A stretch of 64,000 bases of DNA from Variovorax sp. PBS-H4 (GTDB taxonomy: Bacteria; Pseudomonadota; Gammaproteobacteria; Burkholderiales; Burkholderiaceae_C), in contig NZ_LR594675.1 in NCBI RefSeq assembly GCF_901827205.1, positions 2,418,001-2,482,000 of the forward strand, read 5' to 3'. The position numbers and the translations under genes were made by a program. The notes beneath the pieces are model-generated. The model was not told the origin of the DNA, searched no databases, and worked only from the letters and a program-made list of their open reading frames with translations. Below are positions 8,821-20,365 of this stretch, one piece after another (positions within the stretch are counted from its first letter, which is position 1; the number at the start of each line of letters is the position of its first letter).

Positions 8821-9845
8821 ATGAACAAGAAACCCCTCATCCTCGGCGGCATCGTGGTCGTGGCGGCGCTGGCCGCTGGCGCGTGGTACTTCAACCGCAA
8901 GCCCGTGGATACGTCCAGCCTCGTCCTTTACGGCAACGTCGACCAGCGGCAGGTCTCGCTGGCCTTCAACGGCAGCGATCGCATCGGCAAGCTCAACGTG
9001 GAGGAGGGCGACCACGTCAAGGCCGGCCAGGTGCTCGGCGAGCTCGACACCCGCACCCTGAAGCTGCGCGCGGCGCAGGCCCAGGCGGAGATCGGCGTGC
9101 AGGAGCAGGCCCTGCTGCGCCTGAAGACCGGCAGCCGCCCCGAGGAAGTCGCGCAGGCCCGCGCGAGCGTGGCGGCGGCGCAGGCGGACGCCGAGCTGGC
9201 CGGCCAGCAGCTGGAGCGCCTGCAGGGCATCCGCCAGACCACCGCCGGCCGCGCCGTCAGCCAGCAGGACCTGGACAGCGCCCTGGCCCGCCGCAAGGTC
9301 GCGCAGGCACAGCTGGAGAACGCGCGCAAGGCGCAGCAGCTGGTGGTGAGCGGCCCGCGCAAGGAAGACATCGCACAAGGGCAGGCACGGCTCGAAGTGG
9401 CACGCGCCGAGCTTGCACTGCTCGACCGCCAGCTCGAGGAGGCCGAGCTGCGCGCCCCGATCGACGCCGTGGTGCGCGCCCGGCTGATGGAGCCCGGCGA
9501 CATGGCCTCGCCCCAGCGTCCGGTCTACACGCTCGCCATCACCGACCCGAAATGGGTGCGCGCCTATGTGGCCGAGGCCGACCTCGGCCGCATCAGGCCC
9601 GGCATGGCCGCCACGCTCTCGACCGACAGCCATCCCGGCCAGCCGCTCGCGGGCAAGGTCGGCTACATCTCGTCCGTGGCCGAATTCACGCCCAAGACGG
9701 TGCAGACCGAGGAGCTGCGCAGCAGCCTGGTCTACGAAATCCGCGTGCTCGCCGACGACAAGGAGGACCGCCTGCGGCTGGGCATGCCGGTGACCGTGCG
9801 CCTCGCGCTGGACGGCAACGCGACCCCGGTCGCCACGGGGCGCTG

Positions 9846-9846
<1 letters not shown>
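8821..9846 (+). CDS. ybhG: HlyD/YbhG-type membrane fusion protein of efflux system
   Basis: The 341-residue protein has one N-terminal membrane anchor (about residues 5-23). A barrel/lipoyl half follows (GDHVKAGQVLGELDTRTL), then a long alpha-helical hairpin rich in Ala, Gln, Glu and Arg (about 75-205), and the second lipoyl and beta-barrel part (APIDAVVRARLMEPGD). It would bridge the inner-membrane ABC transporter and the outer-membrane channel. Its stop overlaps the ATPase start (TGATG). Size and operon order match E. coli YbhG. Confidence 0.9.
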
Positions 9847-11596
<1,750 letters not shown>

Positions 11597-11600
<4 letters not shown>

Positions 11601-11776
11601 GCCGCACGGCCGCTCCGAAGGCGAATAGCACGGTAGCCGAAGGCGAAGGTACTCCAGTGAGCCGCACGGCCGCTCCGAAGGCGAATAGCACCGTAGCCGA
11701 AGGCGAAGGTACTCCAGTGAGCCGCACGGCCGCTCCGAAGGCGAATGGCACCGTAGCCAGAGGCGGAGGTACTCCA
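11597..11776 (+). repeat. Three tandem 60-bp direct repeats inside the permease start
   Basis: Copies lie at 11597-11656, 11657-11716 and 11717-11776. Copies 1 and 2 are nearly identical, differing at the ATG/GTG codon and one internal base, while copy 3 has several changes. Each unit also holds an internal direct repeat of CCGAAGGCGAA, about 22 bases apart. The unit length is a multiple of three, so the frame is kept. The repeats begin exactly at the start codon of the permease gene. This looks like insertion and amplification of a short repetitive element. Confidence 0.93.
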
Positions 11777-12898
11777 GTCAGCGGATTCGGTTCGCGCGTG
11801 GCCGCCCTCACGCGCAAGGAAACCCGCCAGCTGCTGCGCGACCCGAGCAGCATCGCGATCGGCGTGCTGCTGCCCATCATCCTGATCCTGATCTTCGGCT
11901 TCGGCCTTTCGCTGGACGTGAAGAACGCGCCGCTCGCCGTGGTGATGGAAGACAGCTCGCCCACCGCGATGGATGCCGTCGCGGGCCTGCAGCTCACGCC
12001 TTACATCTCGCCCGTGATGCTGGGCTCGATGCACGATGCCGAACTGCTGATGCGCGAGCGCCGGGTCGACGGCATCGTGCGCGTGCCCGGCGACTTCTCG
12101 CGCCGGCTCGCGGCGGGCGATGCGCGCATCCAGCTCCTGGTGCACGGTGCCGACGCCGGCCGGGCCAGCATCGTGCTGCGCTACGCCTCGGCCGCGCTGC
12201 AGCAGAACGCGCAGCGCCTGGCCGATCGCGGCCAGCCCGGCGCGCGCATCGGTGCGGTCTCGCTCGAACAGCGGCTGTGGTTCAACACGGCGAACACCAG
12301 CACCTGGTACCTGGTGCCCGGCCTCATCGTGCTGATCATGACTTTGGTGGGCGCCTTTCTCACCGCCCTGGTGATGGCGCGCGAATGGGAGCGCGGCACG
12401 CTGGAGGCGCTGTTCGTCACGCCCGTGCGGCCGATCGAGATCCTGCTGGCGAAGATCATTCCCTACTTCGCTGTCGGCATGGTCGGGCTGGCGCTGTGCC
12501 TGCTGGCCGCGCGCTTCCTGTTCGAAGTGCCGATGGTCGGGTCGCTCGCGCTGCTGGTGCTGTGCGCCATGCTCTACATGCTGGTGGCGGTGGGCATCGG
12601 GCTGGTGATCTCCGCAGTCACGCGCAACCAGTTTCTGGCCAGTCAGGTCGCGTTGCTCGCGAGCTTCCTGCCTTCGCTGATGCTGTCGGGTTTTCTCTTC
12701 GACCTGCGCAACGTGCCTGCCGTGGTGCGCGTGGTGGGGCAGGCGCTGCCTGCGACCCACTTCATGGAACTGATCCGGACGCTCTTCCTGGCCGGCGACG
12801 TCTGGCCGCTGGTCCTGCGCAACGGAGCCATCCTCATTGCCTATGCCGTGCTGCTGCTCGGCGTGGCGCGCGCGATGACGCGCAAGACGCTCGATTGA
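11597..12898 (+). CDS. ybhS: ABC-2 type permease (YbhS-like) with N-terminal triplicated 20-aa repeat
   Basis: The 433-residue inner-membrane permease has an ABC-2 layout: a helix near the start of the conserved part (SIAIGVLLPIILILIFGFGL), a periplasmic domain and five C-terminal helices. The first 60 codons are three tandem copies of a 20-residue unit (SRTAAPKANSTVAEGEGTPV), after which normal homology begins with GFGSRVAALTRKET. Without the repeats the length matches E. coli YbhS (377 residues). Each copy carries ATG or GTG at the same position, so translation could begin in any of the three. The ATG at 11597 is preferred because it overlaps the ybhF stop and follows GGAGAG. Confidence 0.88.
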
Positions 12899-12908
12899 GG
12901 CGACCACC

Positions 12909-14039
12909 ATGAACGCTTCACTCGTCGACGCCGTTCTGCGCATTCTCAATTTGTGCCGCAAGGAATTCCTCGCCGTGCTCAAGGACCCGGCCAGCCGCGC
13001 CATCCTGATCGTGCCTGCTCTCATGCAGAGCCTGCTGTTCGGCTATGCCGCCACCTACGACCTCAACCGGGCCGACTACGCGCTGCTCGACCAGAGCCAC
13101 AGCGCTGCGTCGACCGCGCTGGTCGCCAGGCTCGACGGCACCGGCGTCTTCCACCGCAGCGCGACCTTGCGCACTGCTGCCGACATCGAGCGCGTCATCG
13201 ATGTGCAGGACGCGCTCTTCGTGATCCACATCGGCCCGCGCTTCGAGCAGCAACTGCAGGCCGGCGAAGACGCCGCGGTGCAGCTCATCGTGGACGCGCG
13301 CAACTCCAACACCGCCGGTTCCGCGGCCGGCTACGTGAGCGCCGTGGTGGCCGACTTCAATGCCCGGTGGCGGGTGCAGCACGGCGGGGCGCAGCCGCCG
13401 GTGCGCATCGAGTCGCGCGCCTGGTACAACCCCAACCTCGAGACGCGCTGGAACCTGATGCCCGGCATGATCGCCGCGCTCAGCATGCTGCAGACCTTGC
13501 TGCTCACCGCGCTCTCGGTGGCGCGCGAGCGAGAGCAGGGCACCTTCGACCAACTGCTCGTCACGCCGCTCACACCCACCGAGATCATGATCGGCAAGGC
13601 CGTGCCGCCGGTGCTGATCGGGCTGGTGCAGTCCACCATCGTGCTGCTGGTCACGCTGCTGTGGTTCAAGGTGCCGATGGCCGGGTCCCTGGTGACGCTC
13701 TATGCGGGCCTGGCCTGCTTCACCATCGCCAGCGTGGGCATCGGGCTGTCGATCTCGGCGGTGTCGGCCAACATGCAGCAGGCCATGCTCTACACCTTCG
13801 TGCTGATCATGCCGCTGATGCTGCTGTCGGGGCTGACCACCCCGGTGCGCAACATGCCCGAGGCGTTGCAGATCGCAACGCTCGCCAACCCGCTGCGCTT
13901 CGCCATCGATCTGGTGCAGCGTGTCTACCTCGAGGGCGTGGGCCTGCCGACCGTCTGGCACAACCTGATCCCGCTGGTCGTCATCGCCGCCGTTACGCTG
14001 CCGCTGGCGGCCTGGCTGTTTCGCAATCGTCTTGTCTGA
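12909..14039 (+). CDS. ybhR: ABC-2 type permease (YbhR-like)
   Basis: The 376-residue protein has a cytoplasmic N-terminus with a KEFLAVLKDPASRAIL motif, a first helix, a large extracytoplasmic domain (about residues 50-175), and five to six C-terminal helices. It is the second half of the permease heterodimer. It starts 10 bp after ybhS and resembles E. coli YbhR in length and order. The DNA then leads into an outer-membrane factor gene, giving a complete tripartite exporter. Confidence 0.9.
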   Translation: MNASLVDAVLRILNLCRKEFLAVLKDPASRAILIVPALMQSLLFGYAATYDLNRADYALLDQSHSAASTALVARLDGTGVFHRSATLRTAADIERVIDVQDALFVIHIGPRFEQQLQAGEDAAVQLIVDARNSNTAGSAAGYVSAVVADFNARWRVQHGGAQPPVRIESRAWYNPNLETRWNLMPGMIAALSMLQTLLLTALSVAREREQGTFDQLLVTPLTPTEIMIGKAVPPVLIGLVQSTIVLLVTLLWFKVPMAGSLVTLYAGLACFTIASVGIGLSISAVSANMQQAMLYTFVLIMPLMLLSGLTTPVRNMPEALQIATLANPLRFAIDLVQRVYLEGVGLPTVWHNLIPLVVIAAVTLPLAAWLFRNRLV

Positions 14040-14052
14040 AAGAGAGCGCGAC

Positions 14053-15564
14053 ATGAAGAACCCGCAACGCTCCTCGTCGTTCCTGTTGCGCTGTGCGCCG
14101 TGCCTTGCGGCGCTGATGCTGGCCGGCGGTTGCGCCGTCGGGCCCGAGTTCAAGGCGCCCACGGTTGAAGCGCCGGCCGATTTCTCGGCATGGCACGGCG
14201 GCTCGGCGGCATTGCTCGATGCGCAGGCCCGCGATGCCGCGGGCGCGTCCGTCAGCTGGGCCGCATTCGCGGACCCGATGCTCGACGCCTTGATGGCGAA
14301 GGCGATCGACGCCAACCACGACCTGCAGGCCGCCGCGTTGCGCTTCGCCCAGAGCCGCGTCCAGCGCCAGCAGGCCGAGGCCGGGCGCGGGCCCCAGCTC
14401 AACGCGAGTGCCGCAGCCGCACGCCAGCGTCAGAGCGAGTCCGGCTCCGGCACGCGGCTGATCGACGCGCTCAATCCTTCGAACCGCGAGCAACTGATCG
14501 GCGCGCTGAGCGAACCGCACAACCTCTACCAGGCCGGCTTCGATGCCTCGTGGGAGCTCGACCTCTGGGGCCGCGTGCGTCGCACCATCGAGGCGGCCGA
14601 TGCCGATGTCGTTGCATCGCAGGCCACGCTGGCGCAGGTGCAACTGGCCGTGCAATCGGAACTGGCGCGCAACTACTTCGAGCTGCGCACGGCGCAGCGT
14701 CAGTTGGGCATCGCGCGCGCCGACATCGCCGCGAGCGAGGAGACGCTCACGCTGGTGCGGGCCCGCGCCGATGGCGGCCTGACCACCGACCTCGACGTGC
14801 GGCGGCAGGCGGCGCAGGCGGCGGACCTCCGCGCGCGCCTGCCGCAATTGCTGGCGCAGGAGGCGCGGGCGACCAACCAGATCACGCTGCTGCTCGGAGA
14901 ACGTCCCGGCGCACTGCAGGCGCAGCTCGCGGTGCCGGCCGACGAGCCTGCGAGCGCCTTGCCCGACCTTTCGCCGGGCCTGCCTTCCGAGGTGGCGCTG
15001 CGCCGACCCGACATCCGGCGCGCACAGGCGCAGCTGCATGCGGCCACCGCAAGCATCGGCGTGGCCGTGGCCGACCTGTACCCGCGCATCACGCTGGGCG
15101 CGAACTTCGGCTTCGAATCGGTGGGAAGCCGCAACTTCGGCGAGTGGGGGAGCCGGCAATGGTCCGTCGGCCCCAGCCTGCAGTTGCCGATCTTCGATGG
15201 CGGCCGCCGTCGCAGCACCGTCGCGCTGCGCGAGCTGCAGCAGCAGGAAGCCGCGGTGGCCTACCAGCAGACCGTGCTGAAGGCCTGGCACGAGATCGAC
15301 GATGCGCTGAGCGCCTATGCCGCCGAGCGGCAGCGTCATCTTCAGCTGGCCGACAAGGAGCGGCAGAGCCGGGATGCGTGGCAGCTCGCGCGGGTGCGCT
15401 ACGAGCACGGGCTGACCGATTTCCTGGTGCAGCTCGATGCGCAGCGCACGCTGCTGCAGGCCCAGCGCGACCAGGTGGACAGCGGAGGGCGGCTGGCGAT
15501 GGACTTGGTGGTGCTGACCAAGGCGCTGGGCGGGGCGCAGGACCGGAACGCAGCCCAGCGCTAG
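14053..15564 (+). CDS. TolC/NodT-family outer-membrane efflux lipoprotein
   Basis: The 503-residue protein starts with a lipoprotein signal whose lipobox LAGGC places the acylated cysteine at residue 27. Two outer-membrane efflux repeats follow, each with long helices (for example DASWELDLWGRVRRTIEAAD and the final helix with LTDFLVQLDAQRTLLQAQ). It would form the outer-membrane channel for the upstream ABC exporter. The ATG at 14053 follows AAAGAGAG. An upstream TTG at 14032 overlaps ybhR and is less likely. The E. coli ybh operon lacks such a gene, so this locus is more self-contained. Confidence 0.9.
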   Translation: MKNPQRSSSFLLRCAPCLAALMLAGGCAVGPEFKAPTVEAPADFSAWHGGSAALLDAQARDAAGASVSWAAFADPMLDALMAKAIDANHDLQAAALRFAQSRVQRQQAEAGRGPQLNASAAAARQRQSESGSGTRLIDALNPSNREQLIGALSEPHNLYQAGFDASWELDLWGRVRRTIEAADADVVASQATLAQVQLAVQSELARNYFELRTAQRQLGIARADIAASEETLTLVRARADGGLTTDLDVRRQAAQAADLRARLPQLLAQEARATNQITLLLGERPGALQAQLAVPADEPASALPDLSPGLPSEVALRRPDIRRAQAQLHAATASIGVAVADLYPRITLGANFGFESVGSRNFGEWGSRQWSVGPSLQLPIFDGGRRRSTVALRELQQQEAAVAYQQTVLKAWHEIDDALSAYAAERQRHLQLADKERQSRDAWQLARVRYEHGLTDFLVQLDAQRTLLQAQRDQVDSGGRLAMDLVVLTKALGGAQDRNAAQR

Positions 15565-15673
15565 TACGATTCACGATTCGCGCGGTTGGCAGAATTCGCG
15601 GTTCCCTGGTCCTTGTGGCGCAGGCTGATCCTTCGTAGGCTCGGAGCTTCGCGTCCATCATTCAAGGAGAACC

Positions 15674-16120
15674 ATGAGCACCAACACAGTCAGACTGCAT
15701 CGTGTCATCGCCGCGAAGCCGGAGAAAGTCTATCGGGCCTTCCTCGACGCCGACGCCAAGGCCCGCTGGCTGCCGCCGAACGGCTTCACCGGCAAAGTCC
15801 ACAGCATGGACGCCCGAGTCGGCGGCAAGTACAAGATGTCGTTCTCCAACTTCACGACCGGCAACAGCCACTCGTGGAGCGGCGAATTCCGCGAACTGGT
15901 GCCGAATGAGCGGGTGCGGTACACGGACGTGTTCGACGACCCCAACCTGCCCGGAGAGATGAACGTCACCGTCACGTTGAAGCAGGTCCTGGTCGGCACC
16001 GAGTTGAACATCGTCCAGGAGGGCATCCCCGAGGCCATACCCGTAGAAGCGTGCTACCTGGGCTGGCAGGAGTCGTTGCGCAACCTGGCGAGGCTGGTCG
16101 AACCCGAGATCAACGATTAG
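15674..16120 (+). CDS. SRPBCC/AHSA1-family protein
   Basis: The 148-residue protein has the AHSA1 pattern: an opening strand, then KPEKVYRAFLDADAKARWLPP, a GGKYKMSF strand and a C-terminal helix with GWQESLRNLARLVEPE. A clear AAGGAGA site precedes the ATG. The fold binds hydrophobic ligands or assists chaperones, but no specific role can be read. The gene stands alone between the efflux operon and the hydroxylase. Confidence 0.8.
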   Translation: MSTNTVRLHRVIAAKPEKVYRAFLDADAKARWLPPNGFTGKVHSMDARVGGKYKMSFSNFTTGNSHSWSGEFRELVPNERVRYTDVFDDPNLPGEMNVTVTLKQVLVGTELNIVQEGIPEAIPVEACYLGWQESLRNLARLVEPEIND

Positions 16121-16177
16121 CCCCATGGCCCTGCCACCTTTGCCGCATCGCATCGTGCGCAATGCGTCCTCGCGCCC

Positions 16178-16897
16178 ATGCTGAGGAACCTTCCCGCCCG
16201 CCTCCTGTTTCGCACGCTCATGGCCGCCGAGCGGATGAACCGGCGTCATTCCTTGCTCGGCGACCAACCCTTCTTCCCGCCGGCCGAGCTGCCGTGGCCC
16301 CGGCTTCTGGAAGCCCGAAGCGATGAGATCCGCGCCGAACTGGACGCCTTGCTCAAGGACGTCCAGAGGCTGCCGAATTTCCAGGAGATTTCGCCGGACC
16401 AGGCGACGCTGACCAACGACGCCGGCTGGAAGACCTTCTTCTTCAAAGGCTACGGCGTCGACTTCCCGAAGAACATGCAACGCTGCCCGCGGACTGCCGA
16501 AGCCCTGGCGCTCATTCCCGGCATCAAGACGGCCTTCTTCTCGATCCTCGCTCCGGGCAAGGTCATCCCCGAGCATCGCGGCCCGTACAACGGCGTTCTC
16601 AGGTATCACCTCGGCCTGCGCGTTCCGGCATCCGACGAGACTTGCGCCATTCGCGTCAACGGCATCGTCAGGAACTGGTCCGAAGGCGGGTCGCTGGTCT
16701 TCGACGACACCTTCATGCACGAGGCCTGGAACCGGACGCCGCATTGGCGCATCGTGCTGTTCGTGGATTTCCTGCGGCCCTTGCCGCTCGTGCCACGCCT
16801 CGTCAACAAGCTCATGATGGAAGTCATGCAGCGCACGGCCTTCGTGAAAGTCGCGGTGAAGAACCAGGCGCGGTGGGAAGACGGGTTCTACAGCTGA
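16178..16897 (+). CDS. Aspartyl/asparaginyl beta-hydroxylase (LpxO-like)
   Basis: The 239-residue protein carries the Fe(II)/2-oxoglutarate dioxygenase motifs of this family: EHRGPYNGVLRYHLGL (His about 133) and FDDTFMHEAWN (His about 181). These supply the metal histidines and the cosubstrate arginine region. Relatives include LpxO, which 2-hydroxylates lipid A acyl chains. A C-terminal hydrophobic stretch (VLFVDFLRPLPLVPRLVNKL) could bring it to the membrane. Lipid A is a plausible but unproven substrate. No clear ribosome site was seen before the ATG. Confidence 0.82.
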   Translation: MLRNLPARLLFRTLMAAERMNRRHSLLGDQPFFPPAELPWPRLLEARSDEIRAELDALLKDVQRLPNFQEISPDQATLTNDAGWKTFFFKGYGVDFPKNMQRCPRTAEALALIPGIKTAFFSILAPGKVIPEHRGPYNGVLRYHLGLRVPASDETCAIRVNGIVRNWSEGGSLVFDDTFMHEAWNRTPHWRIVLFVDFLRPLPLVPRLVNKLMMEVMQRTAFVKVAVKNQARWEDGFYS

Positions 16898-16909
16898 AGG
16901 CGCCCGGAG

Positions 16910-17350
16910 TCAGCCGAGCACATCGTTCACCTGTGCATGGAACTCCGCCTGTCCCAACGCGACCCCGATCTCCCGCGGCAACGCATCCCTCACCGAAAAC
17001 ACCCCGAGGATCTTCGTCCCCGACACCAGCGGCAGGTGGCGGAAGCCCCGCTCGAGCATCAGCACCACCGCATCCGACACCAGCGTCCCTGGCGACACGC
17101 AGATCGGGTTGGGCGTCATCACCTGGCGCACGGCCGTGCGATCCGGATCAACGCCTTTCGCCAGCACCCGCGTCATCAGGTCGCGCTCCGTCAGGATGCC
17201 CAGCAGGATGTCCGGCGGCTCCATGATGAGCACGCTGCCGCAGTTGGCGCGGGTCATCGCGCCGGCCGCGTCGCGCACGCTCGCATGCGGCCCGAGGCTC
17301 AGCACATGCTTGCGCGATATGGACTGAAACACAGTACGTTCTTCCGCCAT
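16910..17350 (-). CDS. Tandem CBS-domain protein
   Basis: The 146-residue protein is essentially two CBS domains. The first has ANCGSVLIMEPPDILLGILTERDLM and the second GFRHLPLVSGTKILGVFSVRD. CBS pairs bind adenine nucleotides and act as energy or ligand sensors. The start at 17350 (MAEERTVFQ) is chosen because an upstream in-frame ATG at 17479 would run through the end of the neighbouring oxidoreductase gene and lacks family similarity. It is 43 bp downstream of the beta-subunit gene on the same strand and may be co-transcribed. Confidence 0.85.
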   Translation of the reverse strand: MAEERTVFQSISRKHVLSLGPHASVRDAAGAMTRANCGSVLIMEPPDILLGILTERDLMTRVLAKGVDPDRTAVRQVMTPNPICVSPGTLVSDAVVLMLERGFRHLPLVSGTKILGVFSVRDALPREIGVALGQAEFHAQVNDVLG

Positions 17351-17393
17351 GTCCGCCCTCCGGCAAAAGCGCGATGTTGCGACGTGACGGCGC

Positions 17394-18449
17394 TCAGCGC
17401 AAGGAGGCGTTGAGTTTTTCCAGCGCCGCGGCCCCCGGGCACAACTCGCCGGGCTCCAGCACGTTGAGCGGCCGGGCACTGGTGTTGAGTGCCGTGTGCA
17501 AGTCGGTGGCCAGCGGGTCGACGTAGAGCAGCCCGGTCACCACCTCGCCTCTTTCCTGGTGCCTCTGCATGTGTGCCATGGCCGCGTGGCGGTCGCCGGG
17601 GTTGTAGCCGGCGTGCAGGCTGCGCAGCCGCAGCAGCGTGCCGTCGTGCTGGCGCACGTCCATCACCTCGCCCGGCGCGACATCCGCGGTGATCGCCTCG
17701 CGTTGCTGGATGAAGTCGATGCGGCTCACCGCCTCGTTGTGTTCGCGCACATAGTCGTAGCTCTTGGTGCTGCCCGGGTGGTTGTTGAAGGCCACGCAGG
17801 GGCTGATCACGTCGATGAAGGCCGCCCCGCCATGGCTGATGGCGCCCTTGATGAGCGGCACCAGCTGTGCCTTGTTGCCCGAAAAGCCACGGCCGACGTA
17901 GGTGGCGCCCAGCTGCAGGGCCATCGCCACCAGGTCGACCGGGCTGTCGGTGTTGATCGCGCCCTTCTTGCTCTTGGAGCCTTCGTCGGCGGTGGCGGAA
18001 AACTGGCCCTTGGTGAGGCCGTAGACGCCGTTGTTCTCGACGATGTAGGCCATGCGTACGCCGCGCCGCATGGCGTGCGCGAACTGGCCCAGTCCGATGG
18101 AGGCCGAATCGCCATCGCCCGACACGCCTAGATAGAGCAGGTCGCGGTTGGCCAGGTTGGCGCCGGTCAGCACGCTGGGCATGCGGCCGTGCACGGTATT
18201 GAAGCCGTGCGATGCGCCCAGAAAATAGTCCGGCGTCTTGGAACTGCAGCCGATCCCCGACAGCTTGGCAACGCGGTGCGGCTCGATGTCCAGCTCCCAG
18301 CAGGCCTCGATGATGGCGGCCGAGATCGAGTCGTGGCCGCAGCCGGCGCACAGCGTGGAGATCTTGCCTTCGTAGTCGCGCCGGGTATAGCCCACCTTGT
18401 TGGTGGCCAGGGTCGGGTGCCGCAGCTTGGGCTTGGCGAGATAGGTCAT
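17394..18449 (-). CDS. korB: 2-oxoacid:acceptor oxidoreductase, beta (TPP) subunit
   Basis: The 351-residue protein shows the CAGCGHD motif (Cys34 and Cys37), SGIGCSSKTP, GDGDSASIG and a VENNGVYGLTKGQ segment, all typical of the thiamine diphosphate-binding beta subunit of the KorB/PorB type. With the alpha-gamma fusion encoded just upstream it would decarboxylate a 2-oxoacid to an acyl-CoA and reduce a ferredoxin-type acceptor. The start overlaps the stop of the alpha gene (ATGA), so the subunits are translationally coupled. Substrate choice, 2-oxoglutarate or another acid, is not readable. Confidence 0.88.
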   Translation of the reverse strand: MTYLAKPKLRHPTLATNKVGYTRRDYEGKISTLCAGCGHDSISAAIIEACWELDIEPHRVAKLSGIGCSSKTPDYFLGASHGFNTVHGRMPSVLTGANLANRDLLYLGVSGDGDSASIGLGQFAHAMRRGVRMAYIVENNGVYGLTKGQFSATADEGSKSKKGAINTDSPVDLVAMALQLGATYVGRGFSGNKAQLVPLIKGAISHGGAAFIDVISPCVAFNNHPGSTKSYDYVREHNEAVSRIDFIQQREAITADVAPGEVMDVRQHDGTLLRLRSLHAGYNPGDRHAAMAHMQRHQERGEVVTGLLYVDPLATDLHTALNTSARPLNVLEPGELCPGAAALEKLNASLR

Positions 18450-20326
18450 GCAGTGTCCCCCGTCATGTGCGCAGCGATCGCCCCGATGACGAAGCGCGCC
18501 GTGATGGGCGTGCCGTCGAAATGCAGCACACGGACCAGCCGGGCCGGGTCGATGTCGAGTTCGTTGATCAGCAGGCTGCGCATCTGGGCGTCGCGGTTCT
18601 GCTCGACCACGAAGACCTGGCGGTGCTCGGCCAGGAACTGCACCACGCTCTGCGGAAAGGGAAAAGCGCGCAGGCGCATCGCATCCAGGTGGATGCCCTG
18701 CGCCTCGAGTGCTTCAAGTGCTTCGTGCATGGCCGGGCTGGTCGAGCCGAAATAGATCACGCCGAGGTCCGTGGCCCGCGCCGCCGGCCGCAGCACGGGC
18801 TGGGGCACCATCGTGGCGGCAGTCGCGAACTTCTTCAGCAGGCGCTCCATGTTGTAGACGTAGTCGGGGCCGCGCTCCGAGTAGCGCGCGTAGGCGTCGC
18901 GCGTGGTCCCGCGCGTGAAGAAGCTGCCCTTGGTCGGGTGCGTGCCGGGCAGGGTGCGCCACGGGATGCCATCGCCGTCCACGTCCTTGTAGCGGCCGAA
19001 GTCGCGGCCGGCCTCCAGCTCCTCGGCGGTCATGACCTTGCCGCGGTCGTAGGCGCGGCTGTCGTCCCATACGAAGGGCGCGCACAGGCGCTGGTTCATG
19101 CCGATGTCCAGGTCGGTCATCAGGAACACGGGGGTCTGGAGACGGTCCGCCAGGTCCAGCGCGGCCGCGGCATGCTCGAAGCATTCGTGCGGGTCCTCGG
19201 GGAACAGCAGCACGTGCTTGGTGTCGCCGTGCGACGCGTAGGCGCAGCACAGAATGTCGGCCTGCTGGGTGCGCGTGGGCATGCCGGTGGAAGGCCCGCC
19301 GCGCTGCACGTTGATGAGGGTCACCGGGATCTCGGCGAAGTAGGCGAGACCGATGAACTCGGTCATCAGCGAGATGCCCGGCCCCGAGGTCGCGGTAAAG
19401 GCGCGCGCGCCGTTCCATCCCGCGCCGACCACCATGCCGATGGAGGCCAGCTCGTCTTCCGCCTGCACGATGGCGAAGCGGTTCTGGCCGGTGGCCGGGT
19501 CCACGCGGAACTTGGCGCAATACTTCTGGAAGGCCTCTGCGACGGAAGAGGAAGGCGTGATCGGGTACCAGGCCGCGACCGTGGCGCCGCCGTAGACGCA
19601 GCCCAGGGCCGCGGCGCTGTTGCCGTCGACGAAGATGCGATCGCCCACGCGGTCGGCGCGCCGCACCTGCAGGCCCACCGTTTCGCGCAGGTGCTCGCGT
19701 GCGAAGTCGCAGCCCAGGTGCAAAGCCTGCACGTTGGAGGCCAGCAGCTTCTCCTTGCCTTTGTACTGTTCGCCGAGCAGCTTTTCGACCACCTGCGGCT
19801 CGATGCCGAGCAGCACGGCGAGCGCGCCCACGTAGACGATGTTCTTGAACAGCTGCCGCTGGCGAGGGTCGTGGTAGACCGCGTTGCAGATCTCGGTCAG
19901 CGGCATGCCGATGACCCGGATGTCGTCCCGGAACTTCGAAGGCGGCAGCGCGCGCGTGCTGTCGTAGAACAGGTAGCCGCCGGGTTCGAGCTCGGCCACG
20001 TCGGCATCCCAGGTCTGCGGATTCATCGCGACCATCATGTCGGTGCCGCCGCGCCGCCCCATGTGGCCCTGCTCGGAGACGCGCACCTCGTACCACGTCG
20101 GCAGGCCCTGGATGTTGCTCGGGAAGATGTTGCGCGGACTCACCGGCACGCCCATGCGGAGGATCGCCTTGGCGAAAAGCTCGTTGGCTGAGGCCGAGCC
20201 CGAGCCATTGACGTTGGCGAATTTGATGACGAAGTCGTTGACTGCCGTGATCGTGGGCATCGCTTCGCGTGCGTCGCCGGATTCAAGGGCGGGCTTTGCG
20301 CCTCGAGGTGGAAGCGTGGCGCTCAT
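18446..20326 (-). CDS. korA: 2-oxoacid:acceptor oxidoreductase, fused gamma-alpha subunit
   Basis: The 626-residue protein has a gamma-type domain at the N-terminus (FANVNGSGSASANELFAKAI, then HMGRRGGTDMMVAMNP). An alpha domain from about residue 215 has YPITPSSSVAEAF, TATSGPGISLM and RGGPSTGMPTRTQQAD. This gamma-alpha fusion is the KorA form. The start at 20326 is chosen for its GGAGCTTG site; an in-frame ATG at 20458 would read through the palindromic repeat at 20370 and is unlikely. It forms an operon with korB and follows the GltD-like flavoprotein gene. Confidence 0.88.
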   Translation of the reverse strand: MSATLPPRGAKPALESGDAREAMPTITAVNDFVIKFANVNGSGSASANELFAKAILRMGVPVSPRNIFPSNIQGLPTWYEVRVSEQGHMGRRGGTDMMVAMNPQTWDADVAELEPGGYLFYDSTRALPPSKFRDDIRVIGMPLTEICNAVYHDPRQRQLFKNIVYVGALAVLLGIEPQVVEKLLGEQYKGKEKLLASNVQALHLGCDFAREHLRETVGLQVRRADRVGDRIFVDGNSAAALGCVYGGATVAAWYPITPSSSVAEAFQKYCAKFRVDPATGQNRFAIVQAEDELASIGMVVGAGWNGARAFTATSGPGISLMTEFIGLAYFAEIPVTLINVQRGGPSTGMPTRTQQADILCCAYASHGDTKHVLLFPEDPHECFEHAAAALDLADRLQTPVFLMTDLDIGMNQRLCAPFVWDDSRAYDRGKVMTAEELEAGRDFGRYKDVDGDGIPWRTLPGTHPTKGSFFTRGTTRDAYARYSERGPDYVYNMERLLKKFATAATMVPQPVLRPAARATDLGVIYFGSTSPAMHEALEALEAQGIHLDAMRLRAFPFPQSVVQFLAEHRQVFVVEQNRDAQMRSLLINELDIDPARLVRVLHFDGTPITARFVIGAIAAHMTGDTA

Positions 20327-20365
20327 GGGACAAGCTCCATGCCGGGCGCTGCGGTGATGCGGTCT

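Noticed and set aside
18467..20191. 574-codon plus-strand frame opposite korA
   Set aside because: Antisense to a clearly conserved enzyme, with Arg/His/Gly-biased content.
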